A DNA stretch of 64,000 nucleotides. Source: Onchocerca lupi. Lineage: Eukaryota > Nematoda > Chromadorea > Rhabditida > Onchocercidae. Below, one piece after another: positions 1 to 15,100 of the stretch (position 1 is its first letter; each line of letters begins with the position of its first letter). The stretch is taken from contig JAOVVO010000228.1 in NCBI GenBank assembly GCA_028564675.1, positions 1 to 64,000 of the forward strand, written 5' to 3'. The notes under the pieces are model-generated. The model saw only the letters and a list, made by a program, of their open reading frames with translations. It was not told where the DNA came from and searched no databases. A program made the translations under genes and the position numbers.

Positions 1-112
1 TAGCAGAACAAAAGAAGATGATTATAATCCTATTGATGAAGGAATTTTAACAAGAAATGTTTCTGATGCACAAATCTTGTTGCTTCATCAGCTTTATCTG
101 AAATTGAAACAG
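1..112 (+). other. First visible TRAK exon (HAP1_N, N-terminal part)
   Basis: Open in frame from base 2 and ends at a donor, AAACAG|gttttt. The peptide includes DDYNPIDEGILTRNVSDAQI and LLLHQLYLKLKQ. Placed before the exon at 15796 it aligns with the HAP1_N stretch of vertebrate TRAK that runs into the sequence ending just before the KE(K/R)DLELAA block. The exon may start at base 4 or 7 (tag|c or cag|a acceptors) or outside the window. Assignment to TRAK rests on this alignment plus phase 0 on both sides. Another upstream gene is possible but less likely. Confidence 0.6.
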
Positions 113-3100
113 GTTTTTTAATTCATTTATTTTAAAAGAAGCTTTATATACAACCTTGTGACTTTAACACTGATTAAAGTCAGATAAATCAATTTAATTT
201 TAATTTTTTATCCAATTATCATTTTTTTCCTGTTTTTTTATTCTTTATTTTTGGTTTTATGATTATATATATATTTTTTTGTTTTGGGGTTTTTTTTTTT
301 AGTTATTGCTGCGTTATTCATTTTCATTAATTTTAAGTTTAATATGAAATAGCTTCATTGATTATAGCAAAATATAAAACAATTTTATTATATCGATTAT
401 GAATTATTATAATTTTCATTTCCTGTTGTCAAATTTGTTTGCCATTTGTTTACATTTAATAATTAGCTTGAAATAAATATAATACGAGGGATTTTTTTGC
501 CAATTTCATCACATATTTGAAGAACAAAATTGTGTACTTTACAATTTTAAATTTTTTCTTCTTTCTTCTTAGATCAATGATCAAACGATTAACTTTTTTA
601 GATCAATGATCGAATAATAGAAAAAAAAAAAAACAATCAAATCTTACCTGCTTGTAAAAGGTAAAACAATTAAAATGCTTTTTTTTTTTTTGCGTTTGCA
701 GAATGACAGGAAATTTAGTGCGATGACATTGTTGATCGAGCATTTCTGAGTTTTTTCTCATTATTTATCACACTGTCAACATGCATCATTATACTTAATG
801 CTGCACATTTAAGTACCTAAATTCATTTCCAATATTTTCAAATTTTTTTCTTTTAAAAAATTAATTTTATCAAATTTTAATTTCAATTTTATTTTTCTTG
901 TAAACACTGAATGGATAGATGGAAAATAATAGCAATTAAAATGCTTTTCATTATTTCCATTTGACAAATTAAGTTTACATGATTACCGTATTTCTCATTT
1001 TTCATTATTTCTAAAATATTTTATATGGCTTAATAAATATCTCCAAAAAATGAATGAAATAATGGTAAATAAATACACGGGCAAATGACCGCTAAAAGTT
1101 GACTTTCTTATTTTTGAAATATTTTGAAATCTCAAAAAAACAAATTGTATTGCTTTTATTGATAAAGTTTAAAAGCTAGTAAATTAATCAGTATTTCTGA
1201 CTAAATTAGTAAAAATTAACAGATAGATAAACCTTTATCAATAAACTTCTAATTAATTATTAATTCAAAATGAAAAGAACAAGGAGAGATAGATGAAAAG
1301 AGAGAGAGGGAGAGGAAGAGAAGAAAAGATTGTTTTATAATTCTGTTTATTACATTCACTAATTAAGAAACAAACGATGTAAATATTTCAATGATTAAAC
1401 TTTTCTCCTTACAAATAAATCAATTTTTACCTTTCAAATGAAAATTTTCGTTTTCAAAATATTTTGTTGTGAAATAGACTTTTGAGCAATAATTGCTTTC
1501 TAATGGAAAATAATTTTTGAAGACTTTATTTTTTCATAAATTTTTTAAAAATTTAAAAAAAGAAGTTTCTATTGCGAACACAAAACTGCTGAAATTTGTG
1601 ATTATTGGAAAAACTGACATTGCATATTTTAGTAAAATTCAGAATGCTTAACAGTTAATGAATAGATATCCGTAATATTTTCATGAGAGATTTCATAAAT
1701 TTTGAAATTTTAATTTTATGGATTTTTAATTACTGAAATTATTTGTTTGTACTCGAATACTTCTTTTAATCCGTCTAGTAGTATTGACTTTTATGCGATT
1801 CCATTTCAAATTTGAATATATTATGAAAGAAATTCTGAAACTACTGTAAAATTTCTCTTCTCATAATAAAATGGAACTTCTACTGTTTGAAATCATTTTT
1901 CATTATAAAAAAATTAAAAATTAATCATTTTCATCATTTTTTTTTTCAATATCTATACTAACCATTTCCATTTTCTAATATTTAAATTCGGGAATTAAAG
2001 TTGAACACAATTTGGTGTCGATCCTCTCAACTTCAATAAAAATTGAATGAAAATGATATTTAAATAAAAACTGATCGATGGACGATTGACAGATGGTTGC
2101 AACACTGAATTCTGAAAAAAAAAAATGTATAATTAACGAATGGTTTTAATGAAGTTATAATTTTTTTGGAAGACATATTTTAATTCGTTGCTTCTTGTTC
2201 AATTTATTCAAAAATATCGCAGATATTATCATATGAATTGAACGAAAAATTATTGCATATTATTGTATAATTCAGAATGAAATGTGACCAAAGTCGCAAC
2301 TGAACAAGAAATACATTTTTTTTTTCGCAGAATAAGTTGTTGAACTCATTTCAATTGCATAGTTATTCATTACTTATTCATTTGTATTAAATTTAAATTT
2401 ATCAATAATGGCACTTCAAACAGTTCATGGAAGATATATATGCCAAACATTTTTGTAATGCGTATGTCATGTAGAAAAGTTTGAAATTTTGTTGCGAAAT
2501 TCATCATCATGTAAAAAAAAAAAAAATTTTGTTTGCCAAAATTTCTCCTTATTAAAATAAAAAAATTAGTTATAACTGGTCATCGTACATTTGACTGATC
2601 ATTTTTTCCTTGCATTATCTTTATAAATGGATGAACTTTTTCTACTCTTCTTTTTTTTTCTACGATTTTAGGTTACTTAAATGAATGGTCAAAAAGTACC
2701 ACATAAGTAGGCATGCGTTTTATTCATTAGATTTGATTTTATAATTTTTATAATCATAAATTTAATGAAAATACATTTTTTTTTTCTGAATGCCATAATT
2801 CTCGGTTGTATGGTTTTGACCTAAAGCTAAATTAGTGAGAAAGAATAATGAACTTGTGAAAAATAGCCTTCAGTTTCATTTTTTCCAAATATCAAAAAAG
2901 AAGCATCTGCAATCTGAAATTGAAATTCGCAGCAAATCGAAGTTAAATTATTAAATAACCGATTTGCGATTCTAAAATTCCACCTGGATTTCCAAATCAG
3001 CATCTATGAATTATAATTGGCGAATTACTAAAAAAAAAAAGTACAAAACGTGATCCAACATCATTTGCAAATGAAAATTTTAATGGAGCTATTTAAAAAA

Positions 3101-6100
3101 AAAAAAAAAAAAAGAATATTTTAATATTTAATTCAGAAATTCTAATATTAATGAAAAGTGCTCATTAGAGAAATCAGATTGCTTTTTGGAAAAGTAAAAA
3201 ATTTCAAGAAATTCAATATGTATTCACTAAATAAAAGTAAGAGATTTTTAAAAGCATTTACAATTGCTAAGTTCATGATAATTCATTAACAGAAATTTTA
3301 GTTTTTTTCTGTAGTACTTTTATTTGAAAATTTTTACTTTAAGGATGTTGCTTTACTTAAAATTTATATATTAATTGAGCATTTTCATGGTAGTAATATA
3401 TATATATCAGGATTACATAACTTATTGATCCATGAATTTAGCATTTATTTAATAATTTATGAGAGTATTTATTCCTTAACATCATGAAAGTTGAAAAAGC
3501 ATTGGACAAGAAAGAAAGACTTGTCTTTCATTTTATTTAGTTCTAAATAAATCAAAATACAACTTAGCTGGAAATTTTCCACCAAAATCTAAACACTTGC
3601 TTCTAAAATTTGAATTTTTCTTTGTAATTTTAATCAAGTATTTAAACCAGTAAAAATTAATTTCTAACATTAATTGCTAAATTCTTTGTTTCTATCGGTT
3701 GTTGATTAGAAATGATAGAAGACACTCGTTTATCTTTTGAATACAATTTCTGCACAATTTTTTGAATTCATATTTCAAAAATTACAGAATTCATTGGAAT
3801 ATTATCGAAATTTTCTCACTGAAATTATGTAAGAAATGTATCAAATTAATTAATACAGCAAAGAATGAATGTTACGATGCATTTAAATACGAAATTACTT
3901 TACTTTTTTTTTCAAAATCTTCAAAGTTGAATAATTTTAAAATTGTTGAAATTTTCGAAATAACTTCAAATTTTTTTTGATTACCGTCATTATTATTATT
4001 ATATGTAAGAATCTTCAAAGCCAAGAAATAGTCTAATTCAGAATTAGTATGAAATTGAAGAAATAGTATAATTTAAATTCAATACAAAATTGAAAATTGA
4101 TGTTCGTACATTTCGTATCAAAATACGAATTTTTTAGATAGCAGGAGAAAAAGAATTTTACCTGCAATAATTAATCTTTCACATAAAAAAACACGAAAAA
4201 TGAAACGAAATGAAGGATTGCTGAAAATAAGTGGAAAAGGTGGAATTTTTGTGATGAAATCATTATTAAACTAAAAATAACATTTCTTTTTTATCTGTTA
4301 TTCTACATTTTTAATTTTTGCAATTTTTTTTCCGACACTTGAAACTTAATTTTTCCCCTTTTTTTTTTGTCTGTTAAAATTTGAACCAATCCCTTGAACA
4401 GGCTTTTATTTAACTCTTTTTTAATATTTTCCTCTACTTCAATTTTATTCAATCATTCATTTTGAACATTTTATCATTTATAAGATTTTGAGCAAAATCA
4501 AAAAAAAAAAAAAAATTGATAATAATTAATTAATTAGAAAGGTAAGCTGGTATTCGATATTCCATTTCTCATTACTTAGTACTTTTTTTGTTCTTTTCTT
4601 CTATTGAAGTCATTTTTACAGATTATTTTTTTAAATTTCTTTTTTTTTTATAGATTATTATTTTTTTATAACTGTTTGGATTAGATGGAAAGAAATACTT
4701 TTCATAACGACGAATACCTTCACATTTATTTCAAAAAACTTTCCAACTAACTCAGTTGGTTGGAGAATTCATGGATCATTCATGTTAGTTTTCTACCTGC
4801 TTATTTATTGTTTATTCTTTCAAATATTATCAACATATAAAAATTTCATCTCAAATTCTGAAGTAAAATGAAATACGAAAACAATAAACAAAAATAAAAA
4901 AAGAAAACAATAAAATTGTAAACAAAAAAGGAAAACAAATGAGTTTGGAGAAAATTTCATCAAATTGTATCAATTATAAATTGCAATCATTTTTTTTTTT
5001 TTTTTTCAAATAATGCTAATGTTATAAATAGCAAACAATTTGTGCAAAATGGAATTATTAATGATATAATTTTCAAAGGAATAATACAAACTAATAGAAG
5101 CGAAAATTGATCAAAGGAAAAAAAAAACTTTCACACAATTGTTAAATTTATTCAAATTTTCGTTTTCTTTTTTTTTGTTTTTTTTTTTCAATTTCGTTAT
5201 TTCCTTTTTTTTCCTTAACTTTTGCCAATCTTTCATTGAATATTCATTTTTCATCTATTCTCAATTTTTAGCTTTCTTCATTAATTACCAAAATGCCTCA
5301 AAAATTCCCAAATGTTACAATTCATATGTGAAAAAATAAAAATTTGAAAGAGCGATTTGATATTATTAGTTGTCAGCATTGCAGTTTATATTATTATCCT
5401 GCCTAAGTTCACATTGGCAATCATCTCTTACCGCTAATTTATAGTATTTTATCTCTATAAATAAAACTTTACAACAGAGAATCTCAATTTTAAAGTCCAA
5501 ATTAAGTTTCTTAGCTGAAGTAATAAATTTATATGATTGAAATGACAAAAAAGTTAAGTGAGATGAAGTAAAAGATTAGAATAGACAAGATTGATCAGCA
5601 ATTTTACTTCATAGCTTTTGACATTTTTGAATGTTGACACTTTCAATGAGAGAATTTCAATTGAACAAATTCTTTTTGTCAACATTTCCTTTAAATATCC
5701 TTTCTTCCAAAATAATTCTCATTTTATTTTTTCGCTTTTTCTTCTTCCATAAAAGTAAGTAAAAGAAAAAAAAAGCGAGAGAAAAAAAGAGACAAAAGAT
5801 TATTGATTCAAACTTTTTAAAACACTTCCAAATTAGTCTGTCTGAATCAAACTTCATTGCATAAATTTTGTTAACTTTTACAAATTTATTATATGTTTAA
5901 AAAAGTTATTCAAAATTTTTTCGAGAAAAATAAATTTATTAAAAATTTTCTCATTTTTTTCGTTTGCAAAGAAAAAAAATCAATAGTGATATTTTTTTGG
6001 TATTATTCATGATGTTATCATTTATGATAATAATATTTTTAATTATGATCATTAGTTGGACATTCGAAAATAGTCATCAGATCTATCTTTTTTTTTTTTT

Positions 6101-9100
6101 ATCAAACCTATTTATATTTTTGGCTATTTTCGATTTCATTTTAATCAATTTTAATTTCAATTCATATTTTGTTTATTTGATAAATTTTGCTAAAATAATT
6201 TTCAAGAAATTGCACAAACTCCTTCTCATCTTCATTTTCTTTTTCTTTTCCTTTTTTTTTTCTTTTTTTTGTGCAAAAAATGAAACACATCCAATAAATT
6301 AACTTCACTGCCATTGGAATGTTTAATTCGAATCTTTTTTTAAAAATCCGATTACTGATCCTCGATTTCTGGACTAGGATTATATATTTTTAAAACTTGA
6401 CTACATATATATATATTCCTCATTTAGATTTCACTCAAATTAAAATATTTCATTTCCAAATAAATGCCGTAGTTTAATTTAATTTGCGCTAATAATTTAT
6501 GAGTTCGAATTTAATAATTACAAGTCGGGAGCAATATGAAATTGCAAAATTCTCAAGTCATCATTAGTGTCATCATCATTGATGCCAATGGCTTTCATTT
6601 CTGTTTATCCTTTGAAAATTGATCATTTAGAAAAAAAAAAAAAAAGACAACTCAATTTACTCTTATTGATCGTTGTTGACAGCCTCCTCTTTAACATCTG
6701 CATAGTATCGACTTCATCAATGCGTCTACTAATTTTTTCTTCTTTTTTTTTTTTCGCTTTAATCGATCCTTAGGAAGACTTAAATTGACAGTTATCATAG
6801 AAATAAATCGAATTTTTATCAATTATTCCTCTACTGCTGCTATCATCATTTTTACTTCATTTTAGCATTTTTTTTTTTCTTTGAAAAGACCAAAAATCAA
6901 CTGTCACAAAAGTAATTTGTGAATGATCTTTTTTTTTTTTTTTTATTCTGAGAATTACAATTTATATGGAGGAATTTGTTGTACAGCGATGACGAATTTT
7001 ATTCGCCGCAATTTCGTTACATAAAAATTTCATTTATTTGAAAAAATTTACATTTCAGAATAATCGATTTATTTAAATTCAATTTTTGTTCTATCGCATA
7101 TTTTAGCATATAATTTTACTGCCTTCTTGCAAAAAATTAATTCTTTGTGAAAAGTATTGAAAAAATGAAAGGTCAATGATAGCCTAGAAATTTTATCAAT
7201 TTTTAAAAATTTACATTTCGAAATTACTGACATATTTGAATGCAATTTACGATTCCATTACATATTATTATATAATTTTAGTTTTAGTTTTACTATCCGT
7301 AAAAATGTTGAGTAATGAAGAGATAAGAATGAATGGAACGCACTGAATCATGGTAAAATTTATGAAACAGCATGAATAATTCTATGACTTTTAAAGTTTT
7401 TAATACAATATTTTGACAATAGTGGAATAAATTCTTTCGCTTACATCTTTCATTTTTTGGTTTCTAAAATCTTTTTTTTTTTTTTTGCAATTTAAAAATT
7501 TGCAAAATACACAAATCCAATAAAAAAATTTTAATTTTTAACATAATTTGATAATATTTATCATTCGAATATTATTGTAATTACAGCTTATCATAATGTA
7601 TTTGATATAAATCCATAAAATTATTTTCTTCATCCATCCATTAACTTATCAATTTAAATAAGATGTAATATGGAGGGGTAGATAAATTAATTGAATGATT
7701 GAGTAAATAAGTGAAAAAATGATATTTTTGTTTTGTGAAAGTATAAAATAATTTAATAAAGATGAATTTTTTTTTTTTTTGTTATTATTTTAATGAAAAT
7801 TTTTTTCCTTATCATATTTTTCAATTATTTTTAAAAAAATTTCATTTTTTTGATTGAAGCAAAAATGAATGAAGGTAATGTTTGATGATTACCATTATCA
7901 AATCACAATAGTACCAGTGAAAAGTATCAAAATAACTCATATTGTTATTACATGACAGCTAGGAAAAAAAAATCGATTTGTTAATTCATATTCACAACAA
8001 AATTTTCGATTTTTCTTTTTTTTTATATTTTTTTTTCCTTTTTCTATCTTGTTCTCTTGATCATTTCCGCACACGATGTCATTTTCATTTTGACAAATGT
8101 TTTACCAAATTTAATTTGTTGTTTTTTTTTTCTTTTTTTTTTTTTTTTTTTTTATGAAATAGATTTGTTTCAATCCGTTAAAATTTGTGTAATTTCTAAA
8201 TTTGAAATTAATTTAATTTAAAATTTAAAAATTTCAGAATTTTTTGAAGGAAAAAAAGAAAGGAGAGAAAAAAGAGAGAGAGAGAGAGAGAGAGAGGGAG
8301 TGAAAAATAAAGGAAATGTTGATTATACCAAACAACGAGCGTATAATTATGTAGATGAAATATATTCGTTTCTCGCATTATTATTGATCGAATTTCAATA
8401 AATAAAAACAAAACGAGAAAAGGCAAAGCTTTTAGCCAAGTTATATTTAATAAATGTAAGCCTGAGCAGCTACGGCAAGTAACAATAACAACAACAATAA
8501 CAACAACAACGACAACGCCGACGACAACGTCAACGGAGATAAATTCTCGAATAAGCCTAACGAGCTGACGAACAATTTTCTCGTTTGGGGTGAGTTATCT
8601 GGGCTATCGATTAAACCTATTAATTAAGCCTATTAAATAAAGAAAGATGAAAAAAATGAAATATAGAAGAAAAATAGTTGCAATTGCCATTATCGAAGTC
8701 TTTCCTCTTCATATTGATAAATTTTTCATTAAGCTTAGCTACATGAATTACGTCTTTTTTTCTAGGCTTAGCCATTTCTCTTCGACATTGGCCGCGAAAA
8801 GTTTTCTTTTTCATATAATTCGAGTCGCAAATATTTTAATTGCTACTCGAAGCAGGCAATTATTTGTCACAAGAGTCGCAAGCGACTATTTGTTCTCGAA
8901 ATATCAACTGTCTTAGCCGTTTTTAATTCGTGATTGTGTTCAACTTTAAGCGTTATTGAATGTCCATTTAACAAAAAAGAATATTTTATAAATTTGAATT
9001 GTTTGCATAAGCAACTATTTATTCTCGAAATATTTTAATTGCTTCGGAATGAACTGTCTTTTTAAATTTAAAAACTTCCAAAAAAAAATTCTTTTGACAA

Positions 9101-12100
9101 TATTTTCATTTCGAGGAATAGAAGTCATTAATATCTTATTACATTTGAATTAAGCAGAATCATAATTTGGAAAATTGTGCTGGATTAATCGATAAATCAT
9201 GTCGGGAATTCGCATTTGTGAATTACAAAGTGTTGTAATAATCAAAATTAATTGAAGCGAGATGATCTTTTAAATGTTATAAATCGAAATGATCGGAAAA
9301 TGGGAAGGATTTGAAATTTATTGGAATTTAAGTATTTGGAAGAGAAATTTTCAAGTTTGCTTTCATTTAATTTTATCATATGCTGTATCTTTTTTTTTTT
9401 TTTTTTTTTATCAAATTGATGTTATTTTCTTTAAAATATTCTTATCAACACTAAATGCTTTTTTTACATGCTGAAAAAGAATTATTTGCATGCAGCATGC
9501 AGATTTTTCACATTCATTATCATAAAATGTTTTTTATTTCTTTTGCTGCTGAATGAGGACTGCTCATTTGCATGCATCATGCAAGCACTGCATAATTGCT
9601 GTCACAAGTTTTATCATTCTTCATTTTTTCTTTTCGAAATTATTCGTTTTTTTTTTCTGATATAAATTTGTCGGATATAATTTTTATCATTTTAATTTGA
9701 TGATATTTATTAGTTTAATATTTGAAAATGATAATAATAAATAGAATTGATCCTACATTATTGCTCTAATATTGCCAGGTTTTTTTTCTTTTTATTTCTA
9801 TTTTTTCCTTCAGGATAAACTTTTCTGCCAAATCAATATAAACTCATTTTTCATCGAATGAATAAAATAATATGAAAAAAGTGAAAAATTTCACAATTTT
9901 GCAAAACTAAATCATTTTTATCTATGTATAGCGAAGATTAATCATTTCCAATAACTGTTTGATTCCAGAATTATCAGGATGAAATGTGAAGTTTTGTAAA
10001 TATTTGTTAACAAATATTTATGTATATTTGTATTTTTGTATGTGTATATATGTGTGTGTATGTGTCACCAAATATCATCATAAATGATAATCATATAGGT
10101 TATCAGTGTATCAATCGAATCTCAATTTTAAATTTTATATTTTCAATCATCACCGATCGATTATCAAATTTAAAAGTGTATGAAATGTATGATATGTTGT
10201 ACATATATGTATTTATTAAAAATTGTTTAAATGTTTTAAATGTTTAAAAGCCTTTCTGACTGATCAATCAATAAAATGATTGATTGATCTTATAGAATCG
10301 ATCAATGCAATATATGATGAAAAATGGTAGACAATTCTGAGAGATTGTTAAAGTTCAGTGTTGCATATTTAAAAAAAAAAAAACTTTTAAATTCTTTTTC
10401 TCTTTCCCTCTCTCTTTTTTTATTACTACTTTTTTCTTCTTCTGTTTGCACATATAATTATTTGAAAAAATTTGAAGGAAAGAAGAGTAAATTAACGAAA
10501 AATATTAAGTTATAGAGACTTGTTGAAATCAATTGAAATGAAATAAATTAATATTTTTTTCAGGAATTTTTACAATTTTTATAAATTTGTAAGAAAAAAC
10601 GATCATCCTCGATATCTCTCACTTTTTCATTTTCTTTCATCTTGCTTTCTAGGGAAAAAATTAAATTTGTTCATTTTTTTTACTTTAAGCAGATCTAAAT
10701 TATGTTCGCTTATATTGATTTTATCAATCGTTATTTTATTGGTCATTTTCTAAGATACTATCCCTTCATTAATATCAAATGAAAGAAATTAATATTTGAT
10801 GATTAGATATTTATGAGAAGGTAAATAATTTCATCTATCATTGAATGAATAAACCATTCTTGATTATTTCGGATAATTTATTTTCTTTCTTTTCTTTTTT
10901 TTTTTTTTAAATTACGATATTTTCTACAATTATTGTCAATTTTTATCGAATCCATCATTTTACTAATGAGAGAGAGAGAGATAGAATTAGGTAATTAAAT
11001 TTTTCTTTTTTCTTGTCAATTCCTCCATATTTTATTAATTTTAAAATGAAAGAGACCAAAGGAAAGAGGGAGAAAGAAAGACAAAATAAATTGATGATTG
11101 TTTTTTTTTTTTTAACATTTTGCAAATTTTTCAAAATTTTCCAAAATTCTGCGACCAAAGAGCTTCATTGTACCAAAATTATTATATAAAAAAAGAAAAA
11201 AAAAAAAAACAAACAAACAAGCAAGACAAACAATATAAATACAGATAACATTCATTTTAGAAAGACTTTAAAATGAGCATTAATCTTTAACAATATTTTT
11301 TTAATATTCATTTTTCAAGCTTATCACAAATTTTATGATAACGATAATTTTTTACTTTTAATGCAGTAGCTATCAATAATTTATTTATTTATTTTTGTCA
11401 ATTCCATTAGAATAATAAATATTTAAAAGATTAAGTTATGAGCTAAATGATATGAAGAAGGGAAAAGTCAGTTGTCTTGATAATATTTGTCTAAAATTTC
11501 TATAAAACTGTTAAGTGATGGAATTGAAATAAACGAGAAGTGGATTGTTTCGAAAATTTTTTCGTGTGTAAAGCAAATAATCGATTTTTAACAATACTTT
11601 TCTCACTTTTTCTCTTTCTTTTCCTTATTTTAATTCTAAAATTTTATTGATTTTCGTAAAATTATTTCGAAATCATTTAAAAAAAAAAAAAAAAGTTTTT
11701 CATTCTTACATTGATATTTGGAAGATTTTTTAATAAAAAATTACGATGAGATTTTTGTTAGATATTATAATTTAATTATAGGTAGTGTTACATCATTTAT
11801 GATTTTTGCTTAATTTTGACAAATTTCATGAAATTTTAAACATTTAATAGAATTTATCGTATAAAAGTCGCATGTGATCGTATGTAAATGTAATTAATGA
11901 ATCGTCTTTAACCTTAGATGAGATGATGATTTAATTCAATGTTTAATAATTTCTGATATAAGTACCAATAAATCAGTATTTTGCTAAATTGTAAAAAATT
12001 TGTAAAATTGTATGCTTCAGTTTTTCTCTAACTGACAAATAATTACCGTTGTATTTAATGATTTTTACGATAATTATGTGAATTTATTAGCTTTTTGAAG

Positions 12101-15100
12101 TTATTATTAATTAATTAAACCATCATTAACGAAGTTATTAATTGCGTGAAATTATTTTCTAAATTAATAGCTTATGCTAATTGCAATTTACCTAAATTGC
12201 ATAGTTTCCAAGTTATTCATTTCATAAGCTAGCCATTTGTATTTTATCAATGCTATGAACTGTCAAAACTTCCACTCATTTGTATTATTTGAAATATGTA
12301 AATTTGATTTTTTTAATGAAATTTTTTCTTTAATTCATTAATCAATTATTGCTTACTTTTCTAATTAATTTGTTTATAAATATTCATTTCTTTTTTTTGA
12401 AATTTCAAAATGTCTTTAAATTGTTCGAAATTTGCAAAATTTAGAAATAATTGAATGAAAATATTAGAAAGTAAGTGATAATTGACTCAAATTAATTAAT
12501 GAAATATGAAAACATAGATTAGATGAAATAAATATTTCGTTCTTTTTCTTATCTAAATGAAAATATTGGAAAGTAAGTGATAATTAACTCAAATTAATTA
12601 ATGAAATAAGAAAACATAAATTAGATGAAATAAATATTTCGTTCTTTTTTTTTTATCTAAACACTGAATTAAGATGACGTCATTTTCGTATGTTTAGAAA
12701 TTTTAAAATTTATACATACCATTTGGTACAAAAAAAAAATCTCATTTTTGAACCGTTTTTTTTTTTTTTTTTTCAATTTTTTTCTGGAAAAATTTGCTCG
12801 TTATAATTTATCTTCCGAAAGTGATTGGATTTTATTTTTATTTTTTTTATTTTTTAATTTCTAACATATTTTAGACCCCTAGAAATCGTAAATTTTAGAA
12901 GATAAAAATGTACTATTTAATTTCTCATATACATCTACTTTTAAAAATTGTATTGCTTGTTGTAAAAGTTCGAATTTTTCCTTTATTTGAAGTTGGATTG
13001 AATTTTTTTTTTTTTTTTTTTTTTTAGATATGCCTCAAATAATTTCAATTTTATAAATTTGCATATTTCATAAACAATATTTGCTTATGTAAATATGTAA
13101 GAATAATATTATCAGAATTGCATGACTCATTTAAGTGAAATTCGTGATTTGTATCTCGTATTATTGTAAAATTCCTTATTTTTTTTTAGAATTTTTGATC
13201 ATTTTTGATCAATTTTTTATTCCTTAATTTTGTGCCAGTTTTTTTTTTTTTTTTTTGAATTGGTATTTATTTAATATCTTTGGAATTTTATGTGAACTAT
13301 TTGATTAACTTAATTGCACTATTAACCTAAAAAACGTACTCCATTTTTACTTATCTAATAATGGTTATAATGAATTAAAAAATATTTGATAAATCTCTAA
13401 CCATTTTTATCGATTAAATATAACAATGAATTAATTGTTATGTACTATTTTTCTGTAAATTTAAGAATTTTAGCGAATTTCCCCAATATATTGCGAAATT
13501 TTTACAACATTTTAATATAAAATAGAGGAAGTAATATTAATAAATTCGTAAATTTTCCTCTTTTTCAAATATTTCATAAATTTATTGCAATTTATTGCTT
13601 TTTTTTTTCCTTCCTCATCAATGAGCATTACCAGATAATGGCAATTTGTTCAAACGTAAACTTTTTAATATTTTCAATACCTCTTAAGTTGCTAGCTCAT
13701 TGATGTTTTTAAAAATTTTTCGTAATTTTTGAAATTTATTTAGATTAAAAAAAAAAAAAATTTTTCGGTTTTGAGAAGAAAAAGTGAAAAATTTTTCATT
13801 CTTTTTAAAAAAAGATTTTTTAGAGTTTTTTAGAAAGAGAAAAAATTTTGACATTGAAATTTATTGATTATTTGCTGTTAAACTTTATTTGAATATAAAT
13901 TGTATATGATTAAAGCAAATCGATAATTAGATTCTTTTCTATCCAGAAATCTTTTTTCCTGAAGTATTGCTAAATTGTTACTGAAATAAAAAAGAAGAAA
14001 AAAGCAAAATCGATATAAATTCTTCAGCATTTTTATCTTTTCATCTATCTTTCATTTTTGATATGTTTAAAGAATTAAAAATTGCAATTTAATTTTTCGA
14101 ATATAAAATTTTTTTCTTTTCACAGTCTCCCTATTTCAATAATACATTTTCATTTTTTAATCGTTAATAAAAAGCAATGAATTTTTCAAATTATATATTG
14201 CCAAGAAAATCTTTCACTTTTTTCAAATCTGACTTTATTTTCCAGTTTTTAAAAAATATTCATATATTTTATTTAAATTTCATCTTTAAGAGTCTAAAGT
14301 AGGAAATATTTTTGATGATATTTTATGTAAATTAAATTGAAGCATTAAATTAAATTATGCATAATAAGGTGTATTTTGTTCGTATGATTAATTTCATTTC
14401 AATATTAAGTATTAGTTGAATTAATTAGACAAGCAATTTTTTTTTAAATTCTCCAATTATTTTTTTATTTTAATTCCATGAAAAAATTAGTCTTATTATT
14501 TATTTGTTTGTAAATAGTATGCAAGTAATTGGATCATATGATTGAAAGGAAAAAATGATATAAACTAAATATTTATTGAATAATTTTTGAAACATTAGCT
14601 ATGTTTCATTTCAATTTTTTTTGCTTGAATTTGCCGTGATGCGTTTTCGAGAAAGTTTTAAATTCCTTAAATTATATCCTTCTTTACCCAAAAGTTAATT
14701 AAAAAATTGTCGCAAATTTCTTCCTTTAAATTATTTCAAAAGTAAATAAGAAAGTAAATGTCAAAATGATTTTCTCGTCTTTTTTTTTTTCCTTCCTTAT
14801 CTAAACAACAAATGAGATCATTTAGGCAAATAATCATTTATTCTATTTTCTTAAAAAAACGAAACTTTTATAACAAATTTAGGATTTTATGTTTAGTATT
14901 GATTGGTAAAAATTTACCCGTTTAACTTAGCTGTCAAATATTATTCGTCTGTAGAAGATTACTGTAAATTCATTTAATGAAATAATATGAATTAATATAC
15001 TTCTTTTAAAAAATCCTTTCATTGATTAGAATATTGATAAAAGCGTAAATAATCAGATAAGTAAATAATTGGAAAAAAAATTTTTTTCAATCCGAATTAA

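Noticed and set aside
5964..6302. 112-residue hydrophobic open frame that looks like a membrane protein
   Set aside because: Composed of Phe, Ile and Leu runs that arise from T-rich DNA; no family motif, no splice context, and it lies in an intron. Also considered as a mitochondrial or Wolbachia insertion, but nothing recognisable supports that.
8620..8916. Overlapping open frames on both strands as a real small gene
   Set aside because: Open on both strands because stop codons are locally scarce; no domain and no conserved pattern. Kept only as a finding about the island.
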